This document shows, piece by piece, positions 48,433 to 57,968 of a DNA stretch of 64,000 bases. Both the position numbers and the translations under genes were made by a program. Origin of the DNA: JBCAWW01 sp039024315 (lineage in GTDB: Bacteria; Bacteroidota; Bacteroidia; J057); NCBI GenBank assembly GCA_039024315.1, contig JBCCQN010000009.1, positions 28,993-92,992 of the forward strand, in the 5' to 3' direction. The notes below the pieces were generated by a model. It searched no databases, was not told where the DNA came from, and saw nothing but the letters and a program-made list of their open reading frames with translations. The first letter of the stretch is position 1. Each line of letters starts with the position of its first letter.

Positions 48433-50682
48433 CTAGAAAACATAGCCCAGACTCAAAGCCATGGTCCAGCGATTGAAATCGGGCGTATATTCGAGATTGA
48501 ATTGAATAGGACCAGCGGGGCTTAGATAGCCCAGCTCCGCACCTAATCCAGACATTCGTCCTGCTTGGGCTTCGATCTCTGTTGCTTGGCCGTTGAGTAG
48601 GACTGGATAAGCAATTTGCTGGAAATAGCCATAATTGAAAACGAAGGCGGCAAAAGTATTGCTCAGGACTTCCCCCCTGATACGGAGCCCCCCAAAGGCA
48701 AAGGCACTAGCTGGCCGTTCCATGTGTCGGTAGCCACTAAAATTGAGGTATTGCTCGAGATACGGTACTGGTCGGCCGATAAAAAAGAGTTGAAAAAACT
48801 GGGGGTCAGAACTATTGGACCAAGCACCCTGAACAAAACCTTCGAAGCTAAGGCGTTCGACGGGCGTCCAAGCGTGCAGATAACCTAAACTGATCCGGTT
48901 GGTTTGCACTTGCCGTAAAGTAGTGTCCCTACCGACTTCGTCAAAGATTCTAACACTGCCCAAGGGGGCATAAACTGCATGCAAATCCACTCTAAAACCC
49001 TCATGCGGAAAAACCTGTCGGTCCAAGGTATTGGCCAAGAGGGATAAACTGACATGAGGCTGTAATTGGATGCGCGCATCGGCATTGAAGAGAAAGAACT
49101 TTTGCCGTTCGATCCTTCCCTCTACGCCTAAGCCCAAACCAATAAAAAGGTTGCGACTCAGACCCGAGTAAGCCTCTAAGCGCAATCTGGTGTAAGACAT
49201 CGCCAGTATATCTCCTCTTTGGTTTTCGCGATCGTAACGGAAACCTGGATAGGAATTGAAAAGCCCCTTAAACCGTAGGCCCACACTGGGATTGCCTCTG
49301 GTTTGCCAGCGATAACTACCAAACAATATCGGATATTCAGAGACCTTGAGGTCCAAGGACAGCTGTGAGCCTTGGATACCGAGGTTTCGTCGAGTGTAAT
49401 TAAAGAGCAATCCCGCTTTTAGATTAGCATCATAATTGATCCCCAGTTTGATAGATGCCTCGCGACTCCCTACGGCTTTTACGACTAGCTTCATCCCATC
49501 TTTTCCAGGTAGTAAGCGATAATCTACCTGTTTGAAGTATTCGGCAGCATAGAGCAGGCGTACCAAATCGTCGATTTGATCGAGGCTCATTTCTTTGTTT
49601 TCGGGTAGTTTGAAGAGCTGTTCTAGCGTGACTTGGGTAGCGGGATTGTCTCCGACGAACGCTAGTTCACTGACCCTAACTTTTTCGGGTAAAATCATCG
49701 GCTGAGCGTTCGCCAGAGGCGGGAACCTCTTTATCCCTCGCTTTCGCAGTGAGTCTTTAAGATCAGAAATCACCTCAAGGGCGGCTAGTTTACCGAGCAG
49801 TAGCAGACTGTCCGGTCGCTCAAATGACAAAGCGTTAAAACCCGCTAATTGGGGTTGAATCAACACATCGACCAACTCCCGCTGGGCAGCAGTGGACTCT
49901 ACTATCCGAAAGCTGCTAGTCTGATCTAAAATACTGATCAGAGAATTGAGTTCTTCGGCTTTATAAAGCGGGGCGCCAACGTCCACCCCAATCACAAAGT
50001 CCGCCCCCATTTCGATCACGTCATGCACGGGAAAATTGCGTACTAAGCCTCCATCGACTAAGATCGCATCTTGGTATTGAGAAGGCTCTAAGACCGAAGG
50101 GATGGAAGCGCTACAACGAATCGCCTCTGCAAGATCCCCCGCTTGATACACGATACCTTCTCCGCTCACTAGGTCAGTGGCTACACAACGGAAAGGAATC
50201 CCAAAGTCATCAAAGTCTTGGGTTGCATGCACCGGAATCGTCAGATGCGCTAACAATAAACGGAGTTTGGCCCCTCCAATCAAGCCCTTGGGTAGCTCTG
50301 GCTTTCCTTTGTGCAAGGGGAAACTAAGCTGATATTGAGCAGGGGAGAGTTTGTCTTCGATGGGACGATAATATTCTGGTACCTTATCGCTAAAATAGGA
50401 AGCCCACTCCAAGCTGTAGGCCATTTCTTCCAATTGGTCAGTAGTATAACCGATGGCGTATAAGCCCCCGATGATCGCGCCCATGCTCGTGCCCGTGATG
50501 TAATCCGGTCGGATACCGTTTGCTTCCAAGATTTTGAGCACCCCTATATGTGCCAAACCTTTGGCCCCTCCCCCGCTGAGAGCTAGGCCAATTTTGGGTC
50601 GGCTAGGAAGATCCTGAGCAGTAATATGAGTTGGTAGCGCGCATAAATAGAGCAGAAAAACGGTGGCAATAGTGTGTTTCAT
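48433..50682 (-). CDS. Patatin-like phospholipase with POTRA and outer-membrane beta-barrel
   Basis: ATG at 50682 (the frame is open to 50694). 749 residues: signal peptide (ALPTHITAQ), patatin domain (about 28-300: oxyanion GGGAKG, nucleophile elbow GTSMG, catalytic Asp in VDGGLVRN), a POTRA-like segment (about 330-405: 'VSELAFVGDNPATQVTLEQLF'), and a C-terminal beta-barrel (about 410-749) ending in Phe. This is the layout of type Vd/PlpD-like and Bacteroidota RssA-plus-barrel proteins: a lipase linked to an Omp85-type barrel. The likely action is on phospholipids at the outer membrane or outside it. Confidence 0.92.
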   Translation of the reverse strand: MKHTIATVFLLYLCALPTHITAQDLPSRPKIGLALSGGGAKGLAHIGVLKILEANGIRPDYITGTSMGAIIGGLYAIGYTTDQLEEMAYSLEWASYFSDKVPEYYRPIEDKLSPAQYQLSFPLHKGKPELPKGLIGGAKLRLLLAHLTIPVHATQDFDDFGIPFRCVATDLVSGEGIVYQAGDLAEAIRCSASIPSVLEPSQYQDAILVDGGLVRNFPVHDVIEMGADFVIGVDVGAPLYKAEELNSLISILDQTSSFRIVESTAAQRELVDVLIQPQLAGFNALSFERPDSLLLLGKLAALEVISDLKDSLRKRGIKRFPPLANAQPMILPEKVRVSELAFVGDNPATQVTLEQLFKLPENKEMSLDQIDDLVRLLYAAEYFKQVDYRLLPGKDGMKLVVKAVGSREASIKLGINYDANLKAGLLFNYTRRNLGIQGSQLSLDLKVSEYPILFGSYRWQTRGNPSVGLRFKGLFNSYPGFRYDRENQRGDILAMSYTRLRLEAYSGLSRNLFIGLGLGVEGRIERQKFFLFNADARIQLQPHVSLSLLANTLDRQVFPHEGFRVDLHAVYAPLGSVRIFDEVGRDTTLRQVQTNRISLGYLHAWTPVERLSFEGFVQGAWSNSSDPQFFQLFFIGRPVPYLEQYLNFSGYRHMERPASAFAFGGLRIRGEVLSNTFAAFVFNYGYFQQIAYPVLLNGQATEIEAQAGRMSGLGAELGYLSPAGPIQFNLEYTPDFNRWTMALSLGYVF

Positions 50683-50711
50683 AGAAGCAGTCAATATGCA
50701 ATTGCTTCAAC

Positions 50712-50747
50712 GAAAAGAAAAAGGGATGGTTAAGAAAAACCATCCCT
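50712..50747 (-). terminator. Terminator of the 893-residue repeat-protein gene
   Basis: AGGGATGGTT / AACCATCCCT with a 6-nt loop; the minus strand continues into TTTTTCTTTT. Confidence 0.9.
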
Positions 50748-50805
50748 ACAAAATCCTCAACAAACAATTCTTGCGCTTAGCTTAGGTGTGTTACCGCCTA
50801 AATGA

Positions 50806-53487
50806 TTAGTGTACCACTACTTTTTGATAATAAACTTTTGCGGAGTCCTCATTACGTAGTCTCAATTGGTACAAACCGGCTGGCAAATGACTGACTTGAA
50901 GAGGGATAAGACTTTCTTCTCCGGCTTGGAGGCTGAGATACTGTGCTTGTAAAACGCGGCCTTGCTGGTCAATTAGGCAGATTTGCCCCCTGCCTGCTTC
51001 CACAAATGAGACCGATACAGTAAGTAAATCCTCCGCAGGGTTTGGATAAGCGCTGAGATGATCAGTACGCAACTTATTTTGCAGCAGTACTATTTTTGAG
51101 TAGCTACTAGTACCATCAAAATCTATTTGACGAATGCGGTAGTAAATCGTTCCACGCAGTGGGTCAGCATCTACAAAAGCATAAGCATTTACTGCTTTAT
51201 GGTCAGCACTCGCCGCTACTTGACCTATTTCGGTAAAGAGCTTGCCGTCGGCAGAACGCTCAATCGAGAAGTAATCATTATTGGTTTCTGTACCCGTAAA
51301 CCAGTCAAGTTGTACCCTAGCTGCGGGAGTCAATTCTGCGGTAAAGTCTAACCATTCAACGGGAAAGACTGGGTTATCAGGGTCATAAGCAACGATGCCA
51401 AAGGTACCACCATTGACACTACTTTCGCGCCAAACTTGGATAAAGATCGTTTGAGAAGCCAAGGCGATATCATTGATGTCGATGCGAGGCATATTGCCAT
51501 TGAGAGAGCCATTGGTATTACATTCGTATTGAAAGAGGCTCCCACAGCTACCGGTGTACACCGCCATGGCCGTGTTGCTCAAGTCTCCTTGGATTTGGTC
51601 GATGGTCAATTTGCCGCTGGAAGACACATCTGCTTTAAACCAAACATCCACTCCATTGTAAAAACCACAACTAGGACTCGCATCGCCCGAAGTGCCAGCA
51701 TACTCATTGGTAAAAGTACCATAAGCAAGGCTATTGGCCAGAGTCAAAGCAAAAGCATTGGCACAATCTACATTGATAGGGATACTCGGCTCAAAGGCAC
51801 AAATTTGGAATGTACCTCCATTGACACTTCCCTCTCGCCAAACTTGCACCAAGACGCTTTGATTGGCTAGCGCTGGATCATTGACTACGATTTGGGGCAT
51901 GTTACCATTAGGTGAGCCATTGGTATTACAAACATATTGGGTCAAGGCACCACAGCCACCCGTGTAAACCGCCATGGCTGTATTAGTGAGCCCAGCATCG
52001 TCTTGGTCGATCACCAATTGTCCCGATGCAGGTACGGTCAAACTAAACCAAACATCAAAGCCATTGTAAAAACCACAGCCAGGGGTAGCATCGCCAGAAG
52101 TAGTGGCATATTCATTGGTAAAAGTCTGATAGCTACAACTGCCTCCGACACTAATTGGAGTAGCGTTGGCGCAGTCTATATTACTTGGGATACTCGGTTC
52201 AAAGGCACAAATCTGAAATGTACCGCCATTGACACTGCTTTCTCGCCAAACTTGAATAAGCAAAGTCTGATTAGCCAGCGTGGGGTCATTGACTACGATT
52301 TGGGGCATATTGCCATTAGGCGAGCCATTGGTGTTACAGGTATATTGCGTCAAGGCCCCGCAACTACCTGTATAAACCGCCATGGCCGTATTGCTAAGGC
52401 CATCATCGTCTTGGTCAATCACCAATTGTCCAGATGCTGGTACAGTCAGGCTAAACCAAACGTCAAAACCATTGTAAAAACCACAGCTTGGTGTGGCATC
52501 GCCAGAAGTAGTCGCATATTCATTGGTAAAAGTCTGATAGCTACAACTGCCTCCGACACTAATAGGGGTAGCGTTAGCGCAGTCTATATTGCTCGGGATA
52601 CTCGGCTCAAAGGCACAAATCTGAAATGTACCGCCATTGACACTGCTTTCACGCCAAACTTGAATAAGTAAAGTCTGACTGCCTAAAGCAGGATCGTTGA
52701 TCACAATCTGAGGCATGTTACCATTGGGGGAGGCATTGGTATTACAGCTGTATTGGGTAAGGGCGCCACAAGTACCAGTGTACACCGCCATAGCAGTATT
52801 AGTCAATCCAGCGTCATCTTGGTCAATCACCAATCTACCAGAGACGGGAACGGTCAAGCTAAACCACACATCAAAGCCGTTGTAAAAGCCACAACTGGGA
52901 TTGGCGTCCCCAGAAGTTGTAGCATATTCATTAGTAAACGTCTGATAGCTACAACTAGCTCCTACTGCAATAGGAGTTGCATTGGCGCAATCAAAATTCG
53001 TAGGAATACTAGGCTCAAAGGCGCAAATATCAAAAGTGCCTCCACTAGCGCTCAGCTCCCGCCAGACCTGGACATAAATCGTTTGATTGGCTAGGGCCAG
53101 ATCATTGATGACAATCTGGGGCATACTGCCATTTGGAGAGCTGTTTCGATCACAGGCATAACTAAAAAGACCGCCGCAGCTACCCGTATAGACTGCCATG
53201 GCGGTGTTGTTGAGTCCAGCATCGTCTTGATCGATCACCAATTGACCAGAAGCAGGGACCACGAGACTAAACCAAACGTCAGCCCCACTGTAAAAACCAC
53301 AACTGGGACTCGCATCACCAGAGTCAGTCGCATTGAGATTTGTAAAATTTTGATAGACACAGCTAGCCCCAACGGTGATAGGAGTAGCGGTCGCACAGCT
53401 GTTGTTGGCCGGTTGGGCGTGCAGGGAAGCGAATGCAAGTAAAAGAGAGCAAGTCAGGAGTAATTTGTAGAGAACTTTCATATGCAT
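50806..53487 (-). CDS. T9SS surface protein with five 136-residue repeats
   Basis: 893 residues (an ATG at 53481 is an alternative start two codons later). Signal peptide (LLAFASLHAQ), then five tandem beta-sandwich domains of exactly 136 residues each, each with an 'N-x-DCANATPI' type opening, a 'GDA(S/T)PSCGFYNG(F/A)DVWFSLTVPASG(Q/R)LVIDQDD' core and a 'QVWRE(S/L)S' strand. Disulfide-type Cys occur at fixed positions. The middle repeats are nearly identical. After them come a common Bacteroidota domain ('VEWLDFTAEL' ... 'IYYRIRQIDFDGTSSYS') and a T9SS sorting domain ('AYPNPAED', 'DQQGRVLQ', 'PAGLYQLRL', tail KVVVH). Probably an adhesin or stalk; function unproven. Confidence 0.9.
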   Translation of the reverse strand: MHMKVLYKLLLTCSLLLAFASLHAQPANNSCATATPITVGASCVYQNFTNLNATDSGDASPSCGFYSGADVWFSLVVPASGQLVIDQDDAGLNNTAMAVYTGSCGGLFSYACDRNSSPNGSMPQIVINDLALANQTIYVQVWRELSASGGTFDICAFEPSIPTNFDCANATPIAVGASCSYQTFTNEYATTSGDANPSCGFYNGFDVWFSLTVPVSGRLVIDQDDAGLTNTAMAVYTGTCGALTQYSCNTNASPNGNMPQIVINDPALGSQTLLIQVWRESSVNGGTFQICAFEPSIPSNIDCANATPISVGGSCSYQTFTNEYATTSGDATPSCGFYNGFDVWFSLTVPASGQLVIDQDDDGLSNTAMAVYTGSCGALTQYTCNTNGSPNGNMPQIVVNDPTLANQTLLIQVWRESSVNGGTFQICAFEPSIPSNIDCANATPISVGGSCSYQTFTNEYATTSGDATPGCGFYNGFDVWFSLTVPASGQLVIDQDDAGLTNTAMAVYTGGCGALTQYVCNTNGSPNGNMPQIVVNDPALANQSVLVQVWREGSVNGGTFQICAFEPSIPINVDCANAFALTLANSLAYGTFTNEYAGTSGDASPSCGFYNGVDVWFKADVSSSGKLTIDQIQGDLSNTAMAVYTGSCGSLFQYECNTNGSLNGNMPRIDINDIALASQTIFIQVWRESSVNGGTFGIVAYDPDNPVFPVEWLDFTAELTPAARVQLDWFTGTETNNDYFSIERSADGKLFTEIGQVAASADHKAVNAYAFVDADPLRGTIYYRIRQIDFDGTSSYSKIVLLQNKLRTDHLSAYPNPAEDLLTVSVSFVEAGRGQICLIDQQGRVLQAQYLSLQAGEESLIPLQVSHLPAGLYQLRLRNEDSAKVYYQKVVVH
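51374..53413 (-). repeat. Five 408-bp tandem coding repeats
   Basis: The same anchor (ATACTCGG or ATACTAGG) recurs at 51782, 52190, 52598 and 53006, exactly 408 bp apart. Repeats 2-4 are nearly identical at base level; the first and last are more diverged. Confidence 0.9.
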
Positions 53488-53597
53488 TTACCAGATTAAA
53501 GGAAGTGGTTGCATATGTGTATCACTCCTCCTGAGAAACGTAACCTAGAAGGTGATTTTTTCTATTAGGTTTTGTTGGGACTTCTTTTTAGAGGCTA

Positions 53598-53614
53598 CTG
53601 CTGCGCAGAACGCT
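53598..53614 (-). repeat. GAGCGTTC hairpin repeat
   Basis: On the minus strand GAGCGTTCTGC-GCA-GCAG, in the gap between the repeat-protein gene and the LytTR regulator gene. Confidence 0.85.
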
Positions 53615-53685
53615 CATCCTTGACATCCCCTTTTCGCAAGCCTCAATAGCGCATAAAATTTCTCGTCCAAGGGCTTCTACTAAGC

Positions 53686-54441
53686 CTACTGCAAAAAATG
53701 CTGCATGAAACCCTCCTTACGACTTTCGGAGACGGGAATTTCCTCGCCATTGGTGAGATGCGCCATACCGCCCTTTTTGCGGCGCTTGTAGGCGACAATT
53801 TGCTGTAAATTGAGCAGGTGGGATTGATGTACCCGATAAAACCCCAAAGCACTCAGCAGCCCCTCATAAACTTTGAGCGTTTTGGGAATCAGCATTTTGC
53901 TGCCATCTAAAAAGAAAAAGTGGGTATAATTTCTTTCCGCCTCACAGCGCAGGATAGCCTTCACATCACGGACAATAAAACCCTCCATGGTCGGCAGGAC
54001 GATACGTCCTTCTTGCTGTGGTCTTTGTAGTTGCGACTTAAAAAGAGAGATTCGCGGATCAGCCTCCGTTTTTGCTTGCTTTAGGCTATGTCGCACTTTT
54101 TCTACTGCTGCTTCCAGTTCGTCTGGATCAATCGGTTTGAGCAGATAATCTAGGGCTGAAAATCGAATCGCCCGCAAGGCATATTCGTCATAGGCCGTTA
54201 CAAATATCACCGCAAAGGGCGTGGCAGATAAGCGTTCGAGAATATCGAAACCACTCCCAGGACTTAGCCTTACATCTAAAAAGACTAAGTCAGGCTCTAG
54301 CTGAGGGATCACCGCTACAGCACGTTCGACCGTAGCAACTTCCTCCAATATTTCTACATCCTCACAATAGGTATGCAAATAATTTCGCAGCGCAAATCTC
54401 GCGTCTGCTTCATCGTCAATTAGTAGGGTTCGTATCGCCAT
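53686..54441 (-). CDS. LytTR response regulator
   Basis: 251 residues. Receiver with D9, D10, phospho-acceptor D56 (LVFLDVRLSPGSG), T/S in FVTAYDEYA and Lys in YLLKPIDPD; LytTR DNA-binding domain at about 150-248 ('AILRCEAERNYTHFFFLDGSKMLIPKTLKVYEGLL', 'FYRVHQSHLLNLQQIVAYKR'). Encoded 42 nt after the sensor kinase on the same strand: a two-component pair. Confidence 0.95.
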   Translation of the reverse strand: MAIRTLLIDDEADARFALRNYLHTYCEDVEILEEVATVERAVAVIPQLEPDLVFLDVRLSPGSGFDILERLSATPFAVIFVTAYDEYALRAIRFSALDYLLKPIDPDELEAAVEKVRHSLKQAKTEADPRISLFKSQLQRPQQEGRIVLPTMEGFIVRDVKAILRCEAERNYTHFFFLDGSKMLIPKTLKVYEGLLSALGFYRVHQSHLLNLQQIVAYKRRKKGGMAHLTNGEEIPVSESRKEGFMQHFLQ

Positions 54442-54483
54442 AGTCGTTAGTCCTACAGCAAAGTTGGGAGGAAAAGCGAGAAA

Positions 54484-57400
54484 TCAAAATGTAACTATTA
54501 GGCTCACCTTCGTACCAATAACCTGACCGTCAGGCTTTTGCAAATCCTCTATCTGCATAGACAATTCCATCTCATGCAAAGCATTGAGCATACTGATACG
54601 TTCTTTGGTGATCGACATACCTTTGCTAGGAGGACGATAGCTGCTATTAGCTTTAAAGCGTTCGGAAGCTTCTCTTCCGATCCCATTGTCAATGATCTCG
54701 ATACGATAGCCTTTGTCAATTCCTTGGATGTTAAGTTGTAATAAGCCTTCCTCCTCTTTGGGCATTAGCCCATGCCAGATTGCATTTTCCAAATAGGGTT
54801 GTAGCAGACCTGGAGGAATCTCTAATTGATAAATATCTAGCTCAGGTCCAGTATTGATTTCATAAACAAACTTTTGCCTTGTCCGTAGCTGCTCTAAGGA
54901 GAGGTAGAGATCCAGCGTATTCAACTCTTCCTCAATACTTACCAAGGCTTGACTCGCCTGTTGCAATTGTAAGCGAATCAGTCTTCCAAAACGAGAAATA
55001 AATTTACCTGCCTCCTTCGGGCGATTTTCCAACACAAAACGCTGGATGGAATTAAGCGAGTTGAATAGAAAATGCTGATCCATCTGTGAAGCTAAGGATT
55101 CTTGCTTACTATGCGCAATCCGTCGTTCTAAGGCTTGTTTTTCGCGTTCGCGCAAGCGCCACAAATAAAAATACACCAAGGAAGCAACCAGTAATATCCC
55201 TAAGCCCACCAGTCCTAAGCGGAAGCCCCAATGCTGATCTAAGCGAGGCTTGATTTCGATAGGCAGTCGAATCTCTGGCCCATTAAATACGCCATCACTA
55301 TTACTGGCTCTAAGTCTAAAAACATATTCGCCTGGCGGTAAATTGGTATAACTTACCTTGGGATCAGCACTAGGGTATTGCCAAGCTTTTTCCCAGCCTT
55401 CGAGCTGCCATTGATAACGAATTTCAGTCGGATCGCTATAGTCCAGCGCCACAAAGCTTAGGTCTAGTCGCTGCCCACGATAAGCCGTCAAATGCAATCC
55501 TAAACTATCCTCACGCAAAGGCGGTGCCGAGACTTTGGCGGGTTTAAGATACAGGGGTGGAACATACTGACTGGCGCTACGCTCAATTTGGCTGGGATAA
55601 AAGGCCACAAAGCCGTCAGAACCCCCCATATAAATTTCGCCATCGAGACTTTGCAGGTAGGCGCCTGTGGCGAACTCTTCGTCCATTAGGCCATCACGCG
55701 CACGGAAATTTTGGAAGACCTCACTGTTTGTGTCCAAGCGTGCAATCCCCAGATTGGTGCTCATCCACAAATGGCCACTACTATCGGGTAGCACGCCAAT
55801 GACAAAGTTATTGGGTAGGCCATCTAATTTGGTATAGCTTGCCAAGACTTTACCGCTTTGATCTACCTGCACCAGACCCGCTCCATAAGTACCCAGCCAA
55901 AAGCTATCATCTATATCCGGCCAAATGGCAATCACGGTATTATCAGCGCGATAAGAATCTGGAAAAACTGGCAGCAGACGTAATTCTTTGGTACGAGGAT
56001 CCAAGCGTAACAAGCCTCGTTTATTGGCTATCCAGAGGATGGAGTCCTTAGCTTGGTAAGCGTCCCAAGAATAGGAAGGAACTATTTGCTGAGTGAGAGT
56101 ATCTCTCAATTTGACGGACGAATAAGTTTGGGTCAAGGGGTCCCAATAGTTTACCGAACTACCCAGCAGTAAAAATTGATCCTGAGGATATGAGAGGGGT
56201 AAAATCTTCCTGAGGGTGCCTAATTTTGCCTTTTCTCCTAGCTGTTGCATGGCTTGAGTCCGCCAATCCAAAATATCAAGAGAGGGACTACGACCATAAC
56301 CAATCATCAGCTTTTGCTCGGCGGTTTCATACAGACTCATAATCACGTTTTGGCTAAGTCCGAGGGAATCTGCGGGGCCTTTTTGGTAGTGCTGGAGCAC
56401 CGCTTTGGTTTGCTTGTCTAAAAGATAAAGGCCATTGGTTGTACCTAGCCAGAGTCTATTATCTGCGCCTTCGGCGAACGCAAAAACGGTCAGTTTAGAC
56501 GCCTGAAAATAACTAGATCTATAAGCCTGAAAACGAGGCCGGCTCGCTAAATTGACTTTGTATAAGCCCGCTTGTGATGTACCTACCCATAGATTGCCAG
56601 CAGTATCCACCAATAAGGAAAGAATCACTACATCCTGTAAGGAATTAATCGCTACAGACTCAATTTGGTCATTAGCCAGCTGTTTTCCGCTAGGTGAAAT
56701 AAGAAAAAGTCCATCATTGGTACCTACCCAAATCCTAGCTTGCTGATCCTGCACCAAGCACAAGACTGAGCGTTCGGCGAAGGCGCTATCTCCTACCTCT
56801 ACCAACGAATCGCCTGCAACAAAATAAAGCCCTCCCCTAGCCCCTAACCAGATGCGATCTTGCTTATCCTTGAATATGCATTGGATTTTCTTTTCTCTTA
56901 AAGGCGCAAGTACCGCCCAGCTTTCAAAGCTCAAGCTATCCGCTCGGGGGCTGGCAAGTTTTACGCCCTGATTTGCGTAGGCCGTCCATAGCTTAGCCTT
57001 TTCCCACATAAAGGCTTTCCCACGTTGCCCGGCAAACATTTCCCATTGCTCTTTAGCCTTTAAGTGCATCAATCTCGCAGGGCTGCTCATTTTATTTAGC
57101 CATAGCTCCCCCTTCTCGTCTAAACTCATCGCCTGCACGTTCCACGCCCGTCCAATTCCCTCTGGTACTGGAAATTGGTAAAAGTCATCCGTTTGGCGCT
57201 GATAAAGACTTAAGCCTCCTTGACTCCCGATAAATAAGCGCCCAGCCCCATCTTCGAGGATACATTTTACATCATTTGCCGCTAAGCTAGTGCTATCCAA
57301 TGGCTCCCTTTGATAAGTCTGAAATCGGTAGCCATCATAACGACAGAGCCCATCCCAAGTACCAATCCACAGATAACCCAATTGATCTTGATAGAGCGCT

Positions 57401-57519
57401 TGAATACTTTGATTGGGGAGGCCCTCCCTGATTCCAAAAGCCTGAAATCTCAGTGCAAGCCCTTGGCCCCAACTAAGCTGGGAGAGGCATATTATGAAAC
57501 TGAATAAGAATATTTTCAC
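54484..57519 (-). CDS. Propeller-Y_Y_Y sensor histidine kinase (LytS-type)
   Basis: 1011 residues from a GTG start that opens a signal peptide (FSFIICLSQLSWGQ). Periplasmic part: two seven-bladed propeller units of the two-component-regulator type (repeated '(Y/L)(L/I)W(I/L)GT' and 'NRLWLGTTNGLYLLD'), then a Y_Y_Y domain (about 690-755: 'SYTNLPPGEYVFRLRASNSDG'). One transmembrane helix at about 770-790. Cytoplasmic His-kinase domain (His in 'SQMDQHFLFNSLNS', where the usual NPH is DQH) and a HATPase ('NAIWHGLMPKEE', 'IIDNGIGREASERF', 'KGMSITKERISML'). Senses an envelope or extracellular signal and feeds the LytTR regulator. A conserved AAGCGTTC hairpin lies at 54653-54678. Confidence 0.93.
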   Translation of the reverse strand: MKIFLFSFIICLSQLSWGQGLALRFQAFGIREGLPNQSIQALYQDQLGYLWIGTWDGLCRYDGYRFQTYQREPLDSTSLAANDVKCILEDGAGRLFIGSQGGLSLYQRQTDDFYQFPVPEGIGRAWNVQAMSLDEKGELWLNKMSSPARLMHLKAKEQWEMFAGQRGKAFMWEKAKLWTAYANQGVKLASPRADSLSFESWAVLAPLREKKIQCIFKDKQDRIWLGARGGLYFVAGDSLVEVGDSAFAERSVLCLVQDQQARIWVGTNDGLFLISPSGKQLANDQIESVAINSLQDVVILSLLVDTAGNLWVGTSQAGLYKVNLASRPRFQAYRSSYFQASKLTVFAFAEGADNRLWLGTTNGLYLLDKQTKAVLQHYQKGPADSLGLSQNVIMSLYETAEQKLMIGYGRSPSLDILDWRTQAMQQLGEKAKLGTLRKILPLSYPQDQFLLLGSSVNYWDPLTQTYSSVKLRDTLTQQIVPSYSWDAYQAKDSILWIANKRGLLRLDPRTKELRLLPVFPDSYRADNTVIAIWPDIDDSFWLGTYGAGLVQVDQSGKVLASYTKLDGLPNNFVIGVLPDSSGHLWMSTNLGIARLDTNSEVFQNFRARDGLMDEEFATGAYLQSLDGEIYMGGSDGFVAFYPSQIERSASQYVPPLYLKPAKVSAPPLREDSLGLHLTAYRGQRLDLSFVALDYSDPTEIRYQWQLEGWEKAWQYPSADPKVSYTNLPPGEYVFRLRASNSDGVFNGPEIRLPIEIKPRLDQHWGFRLGLVGLGILLVASLVYFYLWRLREREKQALERRIAHSKQESLASQMDQHFLFNSLNSIQRFVLENRPKEAGKFISRFGRLIRLQLQQASQALVSIEEELNTLDLYLSLEQLRTRQKFVYEINTGPELDIYQLEIPPGLLQPYLENAIWHGLMPKEEEGLLQLNIQGIDKGYRIEIIDNGIGREASERFKANSSYRPPSKGMSITKERISMLNALHEMELSMQIEDLQKPDGQVIGTKVSLIVTF

Positions 57520-57778
57520 GGGTGTCCAGTATCAAAAAAAAACAGAAGCTCTCGCAGAAAATACGGTAGCAAGGCCCTCAAATGCAAGTGGAGCTTTACC
57601 CACTCAGGATGAGAATAGGAGAGTTTTAGTGAGAGGGTGCTCCACTTGATTCTTTAAGTACTTTGACCTAGGAACTTAGGGTCAAGTGGTTCATCAAGAC
57701 CATTTTGTTTTGCAATGAATACTCTTTACCCTCAGCTTAGAAAGTCAAAGATTTTGATAAGCTTAGTTTTTGAGGCCG

Positions 57779-57797
57779 CTGCTACGCAGAACGCTTA
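57779..57797 (-). repeat. TAAGCGTTC hairpin repeat
   Basis: On the minus strand TAAGCGTTCTGC-GTA-GCAG. Confidence 0.85.
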
Positions 57798-57844
57798 TTC
57801 TAATTTGTCGAGGGCTTGCATCATCAATGCCCGCTTAGAACAAA

Positions 57845-57863
57845 TAAGCGTTCCGCGCAGCGG
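57845..57863 (+). repeat. TAAGCGTTC hairpin repeat
   Basis: TAAGCGTTCCGC-GCA-GCGG, inverted relative to the copy at 57779. Confidence 0.9.
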
Positions 57864-57968
57864 TCTGCTTCCTAAAACTGATGAGATAATAAGGCTTAAT
57901 CATCAACTCAAACCAAGGGGCAATGAGCGCTGGGGGTATAATCGAGGACGCATGGGGCAAATGCTTGA

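Larger units (their letters stand above)
57520..57968. other. 449-bp intergenic region
   Basis: Contains two inverted TAAGCGTTC hairpin copies (57779-57797 and 57845-57863), 47 bp apart, and a 93-codon frame (57715-57996) that runs through both repeats and is not protein-like. No promoter with both boxes was found. Confidence 0.7.

Noticed and set aside
51436..53094. Long plus-strand frames (up to 244 codons) inside the 893-residue repeat gene
   Set aside because: They run antisense through the tandem repeats and repeat themselves with the same 408-bp period; base composition is that of the reverse strand of a real gene.
51374..53413. A CRISPR-like or satellite array
   Set aside because: The repeats are 408 bp, in frame and coding, with no spacer-repeat alternation.
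56765..56785. GAGCGTTCGGC-GAA-GGCG as another hairpin copy
   Set aside because: The stem halves are not complementary (GGC against GGC); counted as chance or decayed.
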